Source: Fidelibacterota bacterium (lineage in GTDB: Bacteria; Pseudomonadota; Alphaproteobacteria; Rhodospirillales; Rhodospirillaceae). From it: 64,000 nucleotides of DNA. The position numbers were made by a program, and so were the translations under genes. Positions within the stretch are counted from its first letter, which is position 1; the number at the start of each line of letters is the position of its first letter. Shown piece by piece: positions 53,657 to 62,470 of the stretch. The notes below the pieces were generated by a model. The model saw only the letters and a program-made list of their open reading frames with translations, did not search any database and was not told where the DNA came from. The stretch is from NCBI GenBank assembly GCA_947476275.1, contig CANJPQ010000015.1, positions 57,892-121,891 on the forward strand. Reading direction: 5' to 3'.

Positions 53657-54706
53657 ATGAAGAACATTTTCGTCGCATCAGCGGCCGGCGCAATGCTGGC
53701 TGCGGTTCTTGCCGTGGGCGCACCGCCCGCGTATTCCGCCGAACACACGCTGCTGGCCTCCCCGCAAACGGTCAACTTCGGCAACTTCAACGCGGCCAAT
53801 AAGCCGGCGCTCACCATTGCCTCCGGCGATACAGTTATCTTGGAGGCCGCCACGCAGATCGATCCGGCCGAAATCGACGCCTCCGGCGTGGTGCCGCCGT
53901 CTGCCGTGCCGCAGTTCGTGCGCGACATCTTCCGCGACGTGAAAGACCGCGGGCCGGGCCCCCACATCCTCACCGGGCCGATTTACGTCACCGGCGCCGC
54001 GCCCGGCGATGTCCTCGAGGTGCGCATCCTGGAAGTCGAGGCCTCCGCCGACTACGGCTATAACACCCAGCGGCCCTATTCCGGCCTGCTGCCGGAAGAC
54101 TTCACCGGTGCGTGGCAGCGCGTCATTCCGATCGACCGCAAGACGAAGACGGCAACCGTCGCCCCCGGTGTTGTCGTGCCGGTGGACCGCCCGTTCTTCG
54201 GCACCATGGGCGTCGCCCCGCCGGCAAAGCTCGGCCGCATCTCCAGCGGTCCGCCCGGCATCCACGCGGGCAATCTCGACAACAAGGATTTGGGCGCCGG
54301 TGCGACGCTCTACATCCCCGTGCATGTGGCCGGTGCGCTGTTTTCCGCCGGCGACGGCCATGCCGCCCAGGGCCACGGCGAAATCGACGTCAGCGCGATC
54401 GAGGCAAACCTGCGCGCCAAGTTCCAGTTCATCGTCCGCAAGGACATGCACCTGACCTGGACGCGGGCCGAGACCAAGACTCATTGGATCGTGATGGGTC
54501 TCGCGCCGAAACTGGATGACGCCATGAAACTCGCCGCGCGCGAGACCATCAAGTTCATCACAGAGCGGTTCCCCAAGATCTCGCGGGAAGAGGCTTATAT
54601 GATCGCCAGTGTCGCGGTGGACTATCACGTCACACAAGTCGTGGACGGCACCGTCGGCATCCACGGCATGATCCCCAAGGCGATTTTCACGGCAAAGGCG
54701 AACTGA
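53657..54706 (+). CDS. exported acetamidase/formamidase family protein
   Basis: The 349-residue protein begins with a Sec signal (MKNIFVASAAGAMLAAVLAV) and continues as an FmdA/AmdA-type acetamidase/formamidase: GPHILTGPIYVTGAAPGDVL, PFFGTMGVAPPAK and GPPGIHAGNLDNKDLGAGATL are family landmarks, and VAVDYHVTQVVDGTVGIHGM closes the fold. Members hydrolyse short amides to carboxylate and ammonia, usually in the cytoplasm; the leader here implies periplasmic action. Start 53657 is set by the signal peptide. It is co-directional with the dioxygenase before it and the glycosyltransferase-like gene two bases after. Confidence 0.85.
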   Translation: MKNIFVASAAGAMLAAVLAVGAPPAYSAEHTLLASPQTVNFGNFNAANKPALTIASGDTVILEAATQIDPAEIDASGVVPPSAVPQFVRDIFRDVKDRGPGPHILTGPIYVTGAAPGDVLEVRILEVEASADYGYNTQRPYSGLLPEDFTGAWQRVIPIDRKTKTATVAPGVVVPVDRPFFGTMGVAPPAKLGRISSGPPGIHAGNLDNKDLGAGATLYIPVHVAGALFSAGDGHAAQGHGEIDVSAIEANLRAKFQFIVRKDMHLTWTRAETKTHWIVMGLAPKLDDAMKLAARETIKFITERFPKISREEAYMIASVAVDYHVTQVVDGTVGIHGMIPKAIFTAKAN

Positions 54707-54708
54707 AC

Positions 54709-55500
54709 GTGTCCACGCGCGGCGTTATATACATGATGTGGGGAAGCTCACTGAAGGTGGAGATGGCCCTACATCGGTCGATGACCTCCGTCGAGAAACT
54801 TCATCCCGAACTGCCCATCGAAGTCATTCGCGTCGAAGTGGCAGATGCGATTGAAGGCTATCTCCAGAAAGCCCGCATGGCCGAGCACACGCCGTTCGAG
54901 GAAACACTGTTTCTCGATGCGGATACCGTCGTCCTCGGGCGGCTGGATTTCGGCTTCCAGAAGGCGCAGCAATTCGGCATCGCCTGCAGCATCTGCGAAT
55001 GCCCCTGGGCGCGGCGACACGCCGGCGGAGACGGCGACCTCGTCGAATACAACAGCGGCGTGCTATTCTTCACAAAACGCGTCAAACCCATTTTCGACAC
55101 GTGGGCGGATCTGGCACCGCGGATCGATTCCGCGATCGTGCACATCGATGAGAACGGACAAAAGGCTGTGTGCCCATATGCGGATCAGCTCACGTTCTCC
55201 CTGGCCATGGATCAGCACGGGTTCAACCCGTTCGTCCTGCCGCTGAATCGGAACTATCGTCCGCCCTGGCACAACTCGTTCTTCGGTCCGGTGAAGGTGT
55301 GGCACAGCTATGCGGACGTGCCGCCCGGCATGTCCGAACTGAACCGTCACTATGAAAACCCGACTCGATCATCCAGTTCCACGGCCACTGAGCTGTTGTT
55401 CCCACCCCTCGGCTGCGTCACGATGCGCCTCGCAGGATCAGCCGACGGGGAGAACGTGCGTCATGGGTCAGTCTCAATTTCCCGCGCTCTCGCGGATTGA
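54709..55500 (+). CDS. glycosyltransferase-like protein (nucleotide-diphospho-sugar transferase fold)
   Basis: The 263-residue protein has the GT-A-like plan: GVIYMMWGSSLKVEMALHRS at the start, the DxD motif in ETLFLDADTVVLGRLDFGF, and NSGVLFFTKRVKPIFDTW later. It probably transfers a sugar from a nucleotide-sugar donor in the cytoplasm, though acceptor and donor are unknown. The start is GTG 54709, two bases after the amidase stop; ATG 54733 is an alternative. The last 12 codons overlap the next gene by 38 bases, so the final stretch after HYENPTRSSS is suspicious and may be a read-through of a shifted end. Confidence 0.7.
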   Translation: MSTRGVIYMMWGSSLKVEMALHRSMTSVEKLHPELPIEVIRVEVADAIEGYLQKARMAEHTPFEETLFLDADTVVLGRLDFGFQKAQQFGIACSICECPWARRHAGGDGDLVEYNSGVLFFTKRVKPIFDTWADLAPRIDSAIVHIDENGQKAVCPYADQLTFSLAMDQHGFNPFVLPLNRNYRPPWHNSFFGPVKVWHSYADVPPGMSELNRHYENPTRSSSSTATELLFPPLGCVTMRLAGSADGENVRHGSVSISRALAD

Positions 55501-57004
55501 ACGCCGCGCGGCGCTCAAGGGTGCCCTGCGCTCCGCCCTGGTGGTTACCGCGGCGTCGGCCTTCTCCGGCAGACACAGCTTGGCCGCGGACATCCCGGCC
55601 GTCGGAAACCACGGCAAGAAAGTTGTGCTGTCCGACGACGCGATCCTCGATCTTCAGAAGAATCTGCGCGGCGCAGTCATCCTCCCGTCCAATCCCGAGT
55701 ACGACGCAACGCGGCGTTTGTGGAACGGTGTCTTCGATCTGCGTCCGGCGCTGATTGCGCGCTGCGCCTCCGCGGAAGACGTCCAGAACGCCGTCCGGTT
55801 TGCCCGCAGCCATGATCTGCTGGTAGCCGTGCGCTGCGGTGGGCACACCTATGCCGGGCACTCGGGCTGCAATGGCGGCATGGTGATAGATCTGCGGCCG
55901 ATCGACGCCATCGAGGTCGACCCTCAGGCGCAAATCGCGCGGGTCGGCGGCGGCTCGTTGCTCGGCGGCATGGACCGGGCAACTATGGCCCATGGACTGG
56001 CGACGACGGCCGGAGTGATCTCGCACACCGGCATCGGCGGCCTCGCGACCGGCGGTGGGCAGGGGCGTCTCCAGCGCAAATTCGGCCTGACCATCGATAA
56101 CATTCGCGCCGTCGAGGTTGTCACTGCGGACGGCCGGCTGTTGCGCGCGAGCGCCGCCGAGAACCCGGATCTCTATTGGGCCGTACGCGGCGGCGGCGGC
56201 AACTTCGGCATCGTCACAAAATTCGAGATGCAACTTCATAAGGTCGATGCGGAGGTGAGCACCTTCTCCTACACGTTCCCGATCGCCCGTGCCCAGGATC
56301 TGATGAAGCTCTATTTCGACTTTAGTGCCGCAGCGCCCGATGAGCTTTCCGTCGGCGCAGGCTTGCGCACATCCGCCAAAGGCGAAACCACGGTCTCCAT
56401 TTCCGGCGGCTACATCGGAGCCCCGGAAGCCGCGGAGAAACTGTTGGCGCCGATCAAGAGCCTCGGCACGCCGGTTGCCACGCGCGTTGGCGGTATCGAC
56501 TACGTGAAACTCCAATCCGCAGCCGACGCCGCCACCGCCGTGGGGCGCGGCTATTACACGCGCGTGGCGTTCCACACCCGAGGGGACGAGAAACTCGGCG
56601 CGGCCATGATCGATGTCATGACCAAGGCGCCCGTGCCCGGGATGAGCCTCGGATTCTCACAGCAGGGCGGCGCGTCCGGCCGCGTGGCGCAAGACGCCAC
56701 GGCGTTCGCCAATCGCGACGCGCAGTACCAGATCAGCCTCAGCATGGATTGGGACGATCCGCAGGAAGGCCCCGACAAGACTAAGAACAGCCGGGAACGC
56801 TGGGCGCAGATCAAGCCGCTCACGGACGGCGGGGTCTACGTCAATCACGCCGTCGACGACGATCTGACGGAGATCCCTAAGAACTATCGCGGCAACTACG
56901 CTCGCTTGGCGGACCTGAAGGCCAAGTTCGACCCCACGAACTTCTTCCACCTGAATGCGAATATTGCGCCTAAGGCGGCGGGTGCGTCGAAGAAGCCGAC
57001 GTAG
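55463..57004 (+). CDS. exported FAD-binding oxidoreductase, berberine-bridge-enzyme type
   Basis: The 513-residue protein has an atypical leader (ERRAALKGALRSALVVTAAS, possibly twin-arginine dependent) and a PCMH-type FAD domain with AVRCGGHTYAGHSGCNGGMV (the GGH His is the covalent 8-alpha FAD site), ISHTGIGGLATGGGQGRLQR, and a BBE C-terminal domain ending NYARLADLKAKFDPTNFFHLN. The second covalent Cys site of bicovalent BBE enzymes is not visible. Members oxidise sugars, alkaloids or aromatics with oxygen. Start 55463 was chosen, with GGGGAGA about ten bases upstream. Confidence 0.85.
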   Translation: MGQSQFPALSRIERRAALKGALRSALVVTAASAFSGRHSLAADIPAVGNHGKKVVLSDDAILDLQKNLRGAVILPSNPEYDATRRLWNGVFDLRPALIARCASAEDVQNAVRFARSHDLLVAVRCGGHTYAGHSGCNGGMVIDLRPIDAIEVDPQAQIARVGGGSLLGGMDRATMAHGLATTAGVISHTGIGGLATGGGQGRLQRKFGLTIDNIRAVEVVTADGRLLRASAAENPDLYWAVRGGGGNFGIVTKFEMQLHKVDAEVSTFSYTFPIARAQDLMKLYFDFSAAAPDELSVGAGLRTSAKGETTVSISGGYIGAPEAAEKLLAPIKSLGTPVATRVGGIDYVKLQSAADAATAVGRGYYTRVAFHTRGDEKLGAAMIDVMTKAPVPGMSLGFSQQGGASGRVAQDATAFANRDAQYQISLSMDWDDPQEGPDKTKNSRERWAQIKPLTDGGVYVNHAVDDDLTEIPKNYRGNYARLADLKAKFDPTNFFHLNANIAPKAAGASKKPT

Positions 57005-57067
57005 CGGATCGAGAAGGGAAGGCTAGCGCGGGGCCCACGCATCGAGGCCAGACGACAAAGCCGCCGC

Positions 57068-59131
57068 TCAATCCCACATACAGTCCTTTTTCCATGCACC
57101 GTCCTGTCGATACCAAACGCGCTTGTCGCGGTAGGTGTCGGCGATCCGGTCGAATTCGTCTTCGCTCATACCGACATATGACGTCCATCGTGCAATGTCG
57201 CTCGGCTTGACGTGATCGTAGTGGCGCACCAGCTCCACGCCGCGCTCCCGCGTCATCAATCCCGCGCGGATGTCCTTTGACGCGTGATCGCTGCAGCGGC
57301 CATAGCCGAATTTCACGTACTTGAGGTAATCGTGCAATCCATTCTCATGCATGTCGTCGAGATTTGACATGGTGCGGTACGTGCGGTCGAACGGGGTCTC
57401 GGAGATTTCGAACCCGTATTTCTTGCGAACAAGATCGATATGGTCGTTCGCATCCCATGAGAGATAGTTGGCGAGGTAGATTCCGCGCAATCCCACATCG
57501 TAAATCTGTTGGTCGCTAGGATAGCGATACATCTGCATATCCTGCGCCGTGATTCCGTCCAACCCGACGAAATAGTTCCACTCGTATCCGCGCGCGAAGT
57601 GCTCAAGCCGCGTGCGATAGGTGAACTCGACGAAGTCGCTCGCGCTGAACTGGCCGCACAGGTCCGCGTATCCGTGCTCGCCCCAGATCACCAGCGGGAT
57701 GCCCAATTGCGTGGCGATCTTCATCGGCATGGTCATGATGCCCACGTGACAGTGCCAGTTCATGTCCCCCATGATGATGAGGCCAAGACGGTTCAGCTTC
57801 TTGAGTAGATCGACGTCCGGTCCATAAATGATGTGGTCGACCTTGAACGCTTCGCGCATGCGCATCAGGTTGCGCCAGCCGACATCGAGATAGTTGTTGC
57901 CGTTGTAGGTCACCAGCAGCGGCTTGAAGCCCATCTCGCGGACGACGTGGGCCTGGAAGTAACTGTCTTTGCCGCCGCTGACAGGGATGATGCAATCAGG
58001 CCGGCTCCCATCCTTGCTGCGATATTCATGCAGAAGGTCCTTCAGTAGCTTGCCGCGCTCGACCCAGGCCTCTTGTGGTGTCGCTGTGCGCACAACGGAT
58101 GCACGGCATCCCATGCACACACCGTTTTCGTCATATGCCGAAGGCGTTGCGCTGATGCTGGGGTAGACGCAGTTGCTGCACCACCGCACCGCCTTCGCGG
58201 GCCGCGGCGTTGCCGCTGGCAGCGGCGTTGCGGCTTGCTCCAGGCGCTTCGCGATCCGCGCGTCCCGTTCCGCTAGGTCGTAGACCGGCTCCTGAGTCGT
58301 CCACCGGCTGCCGACACTGGCGGCCCGCATACCGACGCCCTTGGCGATGCACGCGTTCTTGGCGTGGATGTAGCTCAGCTCTTTGTAGTGAAAGATGTTG
58401 GCGGCTGACACCGCATGCGCGCCGCCTTCCAGGATCCCCCGGGCGAAATCCTCGTAGGCGCCCACACCTCCGCAAGCAATGACCGGAATCGACACCGCGG
58501 CGGTGACTGCGCGGATCGTTTCAAGATCGTAGCCGGTGCTCATGCCGTCGCGGTCGATCGAATTCAGGAAAATCTCGCCCGCGCCCAACCGCTCGGCTTC
58601 TTGCGCCCACGCGACCGGATCCTTGCCGGTCGGCTGCGTGCCTTTATGGCTGAACACCTCGCGGCGCCCGTCGGCATGTTCTTTGACGTCGATCGCGACG
58701 ATCAAGCACTGGGAGCCGAAACGCTTGGCCACCGCGGTGATGATCTCCGGCGTGACCAGGGCTTGCGTATTGATGACGCACTTGTCCGCGCCGGACTCGA
58801 GCAGTTCGCGTACGTCTTCCACCGACCTGATCCGCCCGCCGAAGCTGACCGGCATGGAGCTGTTCTGCGCGATCTGGCGTAGCAGCGCGGTCACGTTCGA
58901 CGAATCATATCGATACTGAAGATCGTCGCGGCGCAAGTCCTGCTCTTCGCCCTCGCTGATATTGAGGATGATCAGTTCGTCGACATTCCACTGCGATAGG
59001 CGCCGCACCGTCAGCAAGGGCGCGCCGATGATCTGGTGGGTGCGAAACTGCGTCGCCCGCACGATGAGGCCGTCCTTCAACAGCAGGGTCGGGATGAGGC
59101 GCGGCAGCGGGTTTATGGGGTGTTCGCTCAT
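57068..59131 (-). CDS. fused HisF2-like cyclase/ammonia-channel subunit and N-acetyl sugar amidotransferase (WbpG/WbuX type)
   Basis: The 687-residue protein is a fusion. Residues 1-265 are a HisF-type barrel whose first catalytic Asp is replaced: LIPTLLLKDG has Leu17 in place of the Asp of CLDV, while the second Asp148 (LIVAIDVKE) remains, as in HisF2/WbuZ. After a linker, residues 315-687 are an N-acetyl sugar amidotransferase with zinc-type cysteines (CSNC at 318-321, CMGC at 339-342) and the PP-loop SGGKDS at 385-390. It should use ammonia from HisH2 to form an acetamidino group on a surface sugar. ATG 59131 overlaps the HisH2 stop (ATGA). Confidence 0.88.
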   Translation of the reverse strand: MSEHPINPLPRLIPTLLLKDGLIVRATQFRTHQIIGAPLLTVRRLSQWNVDELIILNISEGEEQDLRRDDLQYRYDSSNVTALLRQIAQNSSMPVSFGGRIRSVEDVRELLESGADKCVINTQALVTPEIITAVAKRFGSQCLIVAIDVKEHADGRREVFSHKGTQPTGKDPVAWAQEAERLGAGEIFLNSIDRDGMSTGYDLETIRAVTAAVSIPVIACGGVGAYEDFARGILEGGAHAVSAANIFHYKELSYIHAKNACIAKGVGMRAASVGSRWTTQEPVYDLAERDARIAKRLEQAATPLPAATPRPAKAVRWCSNCVYPSISATPSAYDENGVCMGCRASVVRTATPQEAWVERGKLLKDLLHEYRSKDGSRPDCIIPVSGGKDSYFQAHVVREMGFKPLLVTYNGNNYLDVGWRNLMRMREAFKVDHIIYGPDVDLLKKLNRLGLIIMGDMNWHCHVGIMTMPMKIATQLGIPLVIWGEHGYADLCGQFSASDFVEFTYRTRLEHFARGYEWNYFVGLDGITAQDMQMYRYPSDQQIYDVGLRGIYLANYLSWDANDHIDLVRKKYGFEISETPFDRTYRTMSNLDDMHENGLHDYLKYVKFGYGRCSDHASKDIRAGLMTRERGVELVRHYDHVKPSDIARWTSYVGMSEDEFDRIADTYRDKRVWYRQDGAWKKDCMWD

Positions 59132-59772
59132 GTCACCAACGCGCTTTTCTGTGCCCAACTCGCCAGCAGATCGATGCCGTCGTCCTGGCTCTTCTCGGGG
59201 TGGAACTGAATGCCGGAGACCGTGTCCAACTCAACCGCCGCGACCACACCTTTCGACCCCAGGCGGGCCGTGGCCACCACGACATCTTTGTCCGTCGGTT
59301 CGAAGTGATAGCTGTGAACATAATAAAAGCTGCGATGGCCGGTGCTGTCCGGGAAAAAGCGCGATGCCTTTCGGATCGCCGTATCGCACCAGCCGACGTT
59401 TGGCACCTTGCCCGCGATTTCCTGTTCGACCAGCCGGATGACGCGACCTGGCACCAGGCCCAGGCCCTGATGCAATCCATGCTCTTCGCTTTCGTCGGCC
59501 AGCAACTGCATCCCGAGGCAGATACCGAGGATGGGCACGCGGCGGGCCTTGGCAAGCGCACGCAGCGGTTCCACAAATCCCCGCGCATTAAGGTTTTCCA
59601 TCGCCGCATGGAAGGCGCCGACACCGGGCAGGATCACCGCTGCGACGCCGTTCAATTCGGCAGGCTGCTGGATATCACGGCAGCTCAGGCCAATTTTCGC
59701 AAAGGCATTCTGGATCGACAGCAGATTGCCGACGCGTAAATTCACCAAGCCCAGCACGCGTTCCGCGGTCAT
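59128..59772 (-). CDS. HisH2-like glutamine amidotransferase subunit
   Basis: A 214-residue class I glutamine amidotransferase: nucleophile Cys85 in LGICLGMQLLADES, with His191 and Glu193 in IQFHPEKSQDD. Unlike HisH for histidine biosynthesis, it is coupled to the HisF2-amidotransferase and starts with RVLGLVNLRVGNLLSIQNAF instead of the usual DYGMGN. It hydrolyses glutamine and sends ammonia to the partner barrel, for acetamidino-sugar synthesis. Both ends overlap the neighbours by four bases (ATGA), so the three genes form one message. Confidence 0.9.
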   Translation of the reverse strand: MTAERVLGLVNLRVGNLLSIQNAFAKIGLSCRDIQQPAELNGVAAVILPGVGAFHAAMENLNARGFVEPLRALAKARRVPILGICLGMQLLADESEEHGLHQGLGLVPGRVIRLVEQEIAGKVPNVGWCDTAIRKASRFFPDSTGHRSFYYVHSYHFEPTDKDVVVATARLGSKGVVAAVELDTVSGIQFHPEKSQDDGIDLLASWAQKSALVT

Positions 59773-61043
59773 GCGGCACCGTGCGTATTGGAGCGCGCAA
59801 CGCGGTACATCATGTCGCCCTCGGTCGTCACTGCGATATTGCCAAAGCGGCCAAGTATCTTCTGAAAGCCGGCAAGCGTGTCCTGGATTCTCTGGGACTC
59901 AATCCCGAATTTCTGTCGTTTATAGGCATCGGCGGGAGTCAAATCGCTCCACGTCACGGTTTCGATCGCCCGATCGTCTTCTTTGAAGTCCCTGCGCGCC
60001 ACAAATTCCTCAATCGTGTCCTCGATCCTGTCGGCCGTCAGGACATCGGTTGTCATGTCCTCAAGATATTCGTTCAAGACCGCCAAGAGCCTTTCGCGGC
60101 TGGCCGTGATGACGTCGCCCCCGCGGCAATGCGCGGCAATCAGCTGCATAGCTTGATCTACGGACGTGGCGACAACATTGGTCCGATTGCAAAGGTAGAA
60201 GTCGTGGACCGGCGAGGCGCCCATGCGCATGCTGATCGTGGGTACGCCGAGGATGAGCGCCTCGATACCCGTTGTGCAGCCCGGATGAATCATGATGTCG
60301 GACGCCAGCATGAAAGGAATGTGCGACGTTCCTTCCAGCACTTGAATGTTTTTTGCGCCAATCTCTTGCACAAGCGTGCGCCACATGCCTGCGTTTTCGG
60401 TCGGATGCGGCCGCAATACGACGGTATGTTCCGTGTACATCAATCTCTTCATGAGCTGGCGCATGCCAGCGAAATTCTGATTTTCCCAAACGACGAATTC
60501 GTTGAACTTGGCGACATCCTCTTGGAGGTTGTCGCTGGGAAATACGCCGGAATCCAGCCAGTTCTTCAAGTGTACGTTGGGATCGGGCGCATCGAAGGAA
60601 TTGATCAGGCCGAAATTGGTGTTGAGAAGTATGAACTTGCCGTACTTCTGCTTGATCTCCTGAACCTCACGTTCATAGAGCGCCTTCATGCGCCGACGCA
60701 GTAAATCCGCGCGGGCGTTGCCCGTCAGCGCGGTCGGCAATGCGTCGCCGAAGCGGCGGCGAAGATAGGCGACCTCGTCACGCCCGAGCCCAAAACTCTC
60801 CTCCTCGCAGGCGGTGAACGCATGTCCGTGCTGCCGCAATTTCGAGGACCGATTCAGGAAAATGTTGTTCGAGCCCTTGGATAAGTAAACGCCCGCAGTC
60901 AAGGAATCAGCCTTATCGAAGAGGTAGTTTTGGTACTCAAGAAGGTCCTCGAAGCCGCGCTCCGCGGCAATCGTAGCTGTCGGCAGCCGTGGTGCGAGTT
61001 CACGTGAGCCAAGCTCGATAGGCAGGTAAAGGTGCCGCTTCAT
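59769..61043 (-). CDS. surface carbohydrate biosynthesis protein, GT-B-like
   Basis: The 424-residue protein begins MKRHLYLPIELGSRELAPRL and matches the surface-carbohydrate biosynthesis family that often accompanies wbpG-hisH-hisF: LLNTNFGLINSFDAPDPNVH, VVLRPHPTENAGMWR (RPHP) and MIHPGCTTGIEALILGVPTI are GT-B/CDP-glycerol-transferase-like donor-site motifs. It may be a glycosyltransferase or capsule-type transferase for the acetamidino sugar. It is the first gene of the minus-strand operon. The 734-base upstream region (61044-61777) should hold its promoter. Confidence 0.8.
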   Translation of the reverse strand: MKRHLYLPIELGSRELAPRLPTATIAAERGFEDLLEYQNYLFDKADSLTAGVYLSKGSNNIFLNRSSKLRQHGHAFTACEEESFGLGRDEVAYLRRRFGDALPTALTGNARADLLRRRMKALYEREVQEIKQKYGKFILLNTNFGLINSFDAPDPNVHLKNWLDSGVFPSDNLQEDVAKFNEFVVWENQNFAGMRQLMKRLMYTEHTVVLRPHPTENAGMWRTLVQEIGAKNIQVLEGTSHIPFMLASDIMIHPGCTTGIEALILGVPTISMRMGASPVHDFYLCNRTNVVATSVDQAMQLIAAHCRGGDVITASRERLLAVLNEYLEDMTTDVLTADRIEDTIEEFVARRDFKEDDRAIETVTWSDLTPADAYKRQKFGIESQRIQDTLAGFQKILGRFGNIAVTTEGDMMYRVARSNTHGAA

Positions 61044-61777
61044 CGCCTCTGATATCCGCCGGAACGGTCGCCGTCCTGGGCGCCGGCGCGCACCTTAGCG
61101 AAAGTGCGCGCTTTTTGTCGCCGTTTTCACGGATTACTTCACCGCAATCGTCACGCCCGTCGGCTGTCGCGTCGGCGGCAATGCAGGCGAAGCTCTCAAT
61201 GCCGCGCAGAATGCATCGGGCGCCCAGGCGGCGCTGACACCGCCGCGATAGAGAAGATTGGCTGGGGGACAAAGAAGCCCGCGTAAGTGTCCTATAATTC
61301 GCTCTAGCACCATAACCGCCTGATATTGGATAACTTTTTGGCGCAGCGCCAATTCGAGACTGTTGCGCCGTCTGCTACGCCGAGCACAGATTGTCCCGCC
61401 GTGGCTCAGGTTGTTCTACTGCATCTTTGCCGCGTCATTCAGGCGGGTGCAAGCTTACGCTGCGGTCGAGCAGCCGGCTTCGGACGGCAGCGGTGGGAGA
61501 ACGTGAGCGAACAAATAGGATGGCCTGACCAGAGCACTTAAGCACTCAAAGTTGGTGATCTCGCACGAGACCCCGGGGTCGGGGCCTGAAAAGTGCGCCG
61601 TTGGAGCTATGGGCGCGCCTAGCGCGATCAGTTCGAGGTCTCGTGGGTTCCAACTGCTTCTGTTTGATGATCCATTTTTAGAGTTGGAGAAATGCGTGGG
61701 TCGCCATCACGGCGCTTGAATCTCCTACTATCTCGACCCGACGACATAGACCCTCTGACACACACCGAGAGGGTCTC
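61044..61777. other. gene-poor region upstream of the surface-carbohydrate operon and recombinase remnant
   Basis: No supported gene. Visible items are a perfect 12-base palindrome GACCCCGGGGTC at 61569-61580, a 9-bp inverted repeat CACGAGACC (61564-61572) and GGTCTCGTG (61637-61645), and a hairpin at 61749-61775 before the recombinase start. The region may contain traces of an inserted element, but no attachment-site duplication could be recognised by eye. Confidence 0.5.
61749..61775 (+). promoter_or_regulatory. hairpin covering the ribosome-binding site of the recombinase remnant
   Basis: GACCCTCT at 61749-61756 pairs with AGAGGGTC at 61768-61775 around an 11-base loop. The right arm holds the AGAGGG ribosome-binding site and ends two bases before the ATG at 61778, so the structure would hide the site. 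The downstream gene is broken, so this may be a relic. Confidence 0.45.
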
Positions 61778-62342
61778 ATGGCTCGCCACGCAAACCACAT
61801 CGTCAAGCGCGACAAGACCTACAGCGTGCGGGTGATGATCCCGAAAAACCTTCGGCATCACTACAACGGTTCCCGTGAAGAGGTGCGTGCCCTCGGCACC
61901 TCGAACCTTCAAACGGCGAAGCTCAGCGGGTTCTACGCCGTTGCCGAGATTCGTTCTGAATTTAGCCATCTGCGAACAACGGGAGCTTTTCCCAGCGTGT
62001 ACGCCACGGTGCCGGATGATTTCAGGTGTTTGTCCATAGCTCCAAGCTCTTTGTACGTCCTCAACGGGACGTCGCCCGGAAGGTGCCGACACTCCCCGAG
62101 ACGTAAGCGCGGATACATTTCGTCAAAGTCGATACATCGTCGGTCTATTTTCGGAGTTTCTCGGTCGCAACCCGCCAGTCAACCTGATCACTAAGGCTGC
62201 CGTCCGCGATTGGAAGCGCGCGCTGATCGAGTGGCCGGTTAAAGCGAATGAGGTTGCAGAGCTGAAGGGTCTGACGTTCCCGGAGGCGAACCTAGCGGCG
62301 CGTTTGGCGGTCCAGCTACCAGCGATATACCCGCTCATATGA
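61778..62342 (+). pseudogene. decayed tyrosine recombinase (phage integrase family, DUF6538 N-terminal domain)
   Basis: The N-terminal frame (MARHANHIVKRDKTYSVRVM...) is the DUF6538 domain of phage-type integrases, running about 60 codons before drift and an eventual stop at 62194. A second frame, from about 62100, gives FRQSRYIVGLFSEFLGRNPP, then VNLITKAAVRDWKRALIEWP, the SAM-like core-binding region of the same family, and ends at a stop at 62342. At least one frameshift separates them, and the whole catalytic domain (Arg-His-Arg-Tyr) is missing. It is therefore a truncated, inactive remnant of an integrated element. GAGAGGGTC lies before its ATG. Confidence 0.75.
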
Positions 62343-62470
62343 CTCGGGGAGACTCGCCGCGCGCTCGGGACCTGATTCCCGCCCCCGTGTCGCCTTTGCG
62401 GATGAACTCGCCGGGCCTGACCGTTAAAGTGGCGAGCGTGCGCATGCACGTGGCGGTGAGGGGAGCAGGC

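Noticed and set aside
61630..61660. tRNA T-arm-like stretch GTTCGAGGTCTCGTGGGTTC
   Set aside because: No acceptor or anticodon stems can be drawn around it, so a tRNA is not supported.
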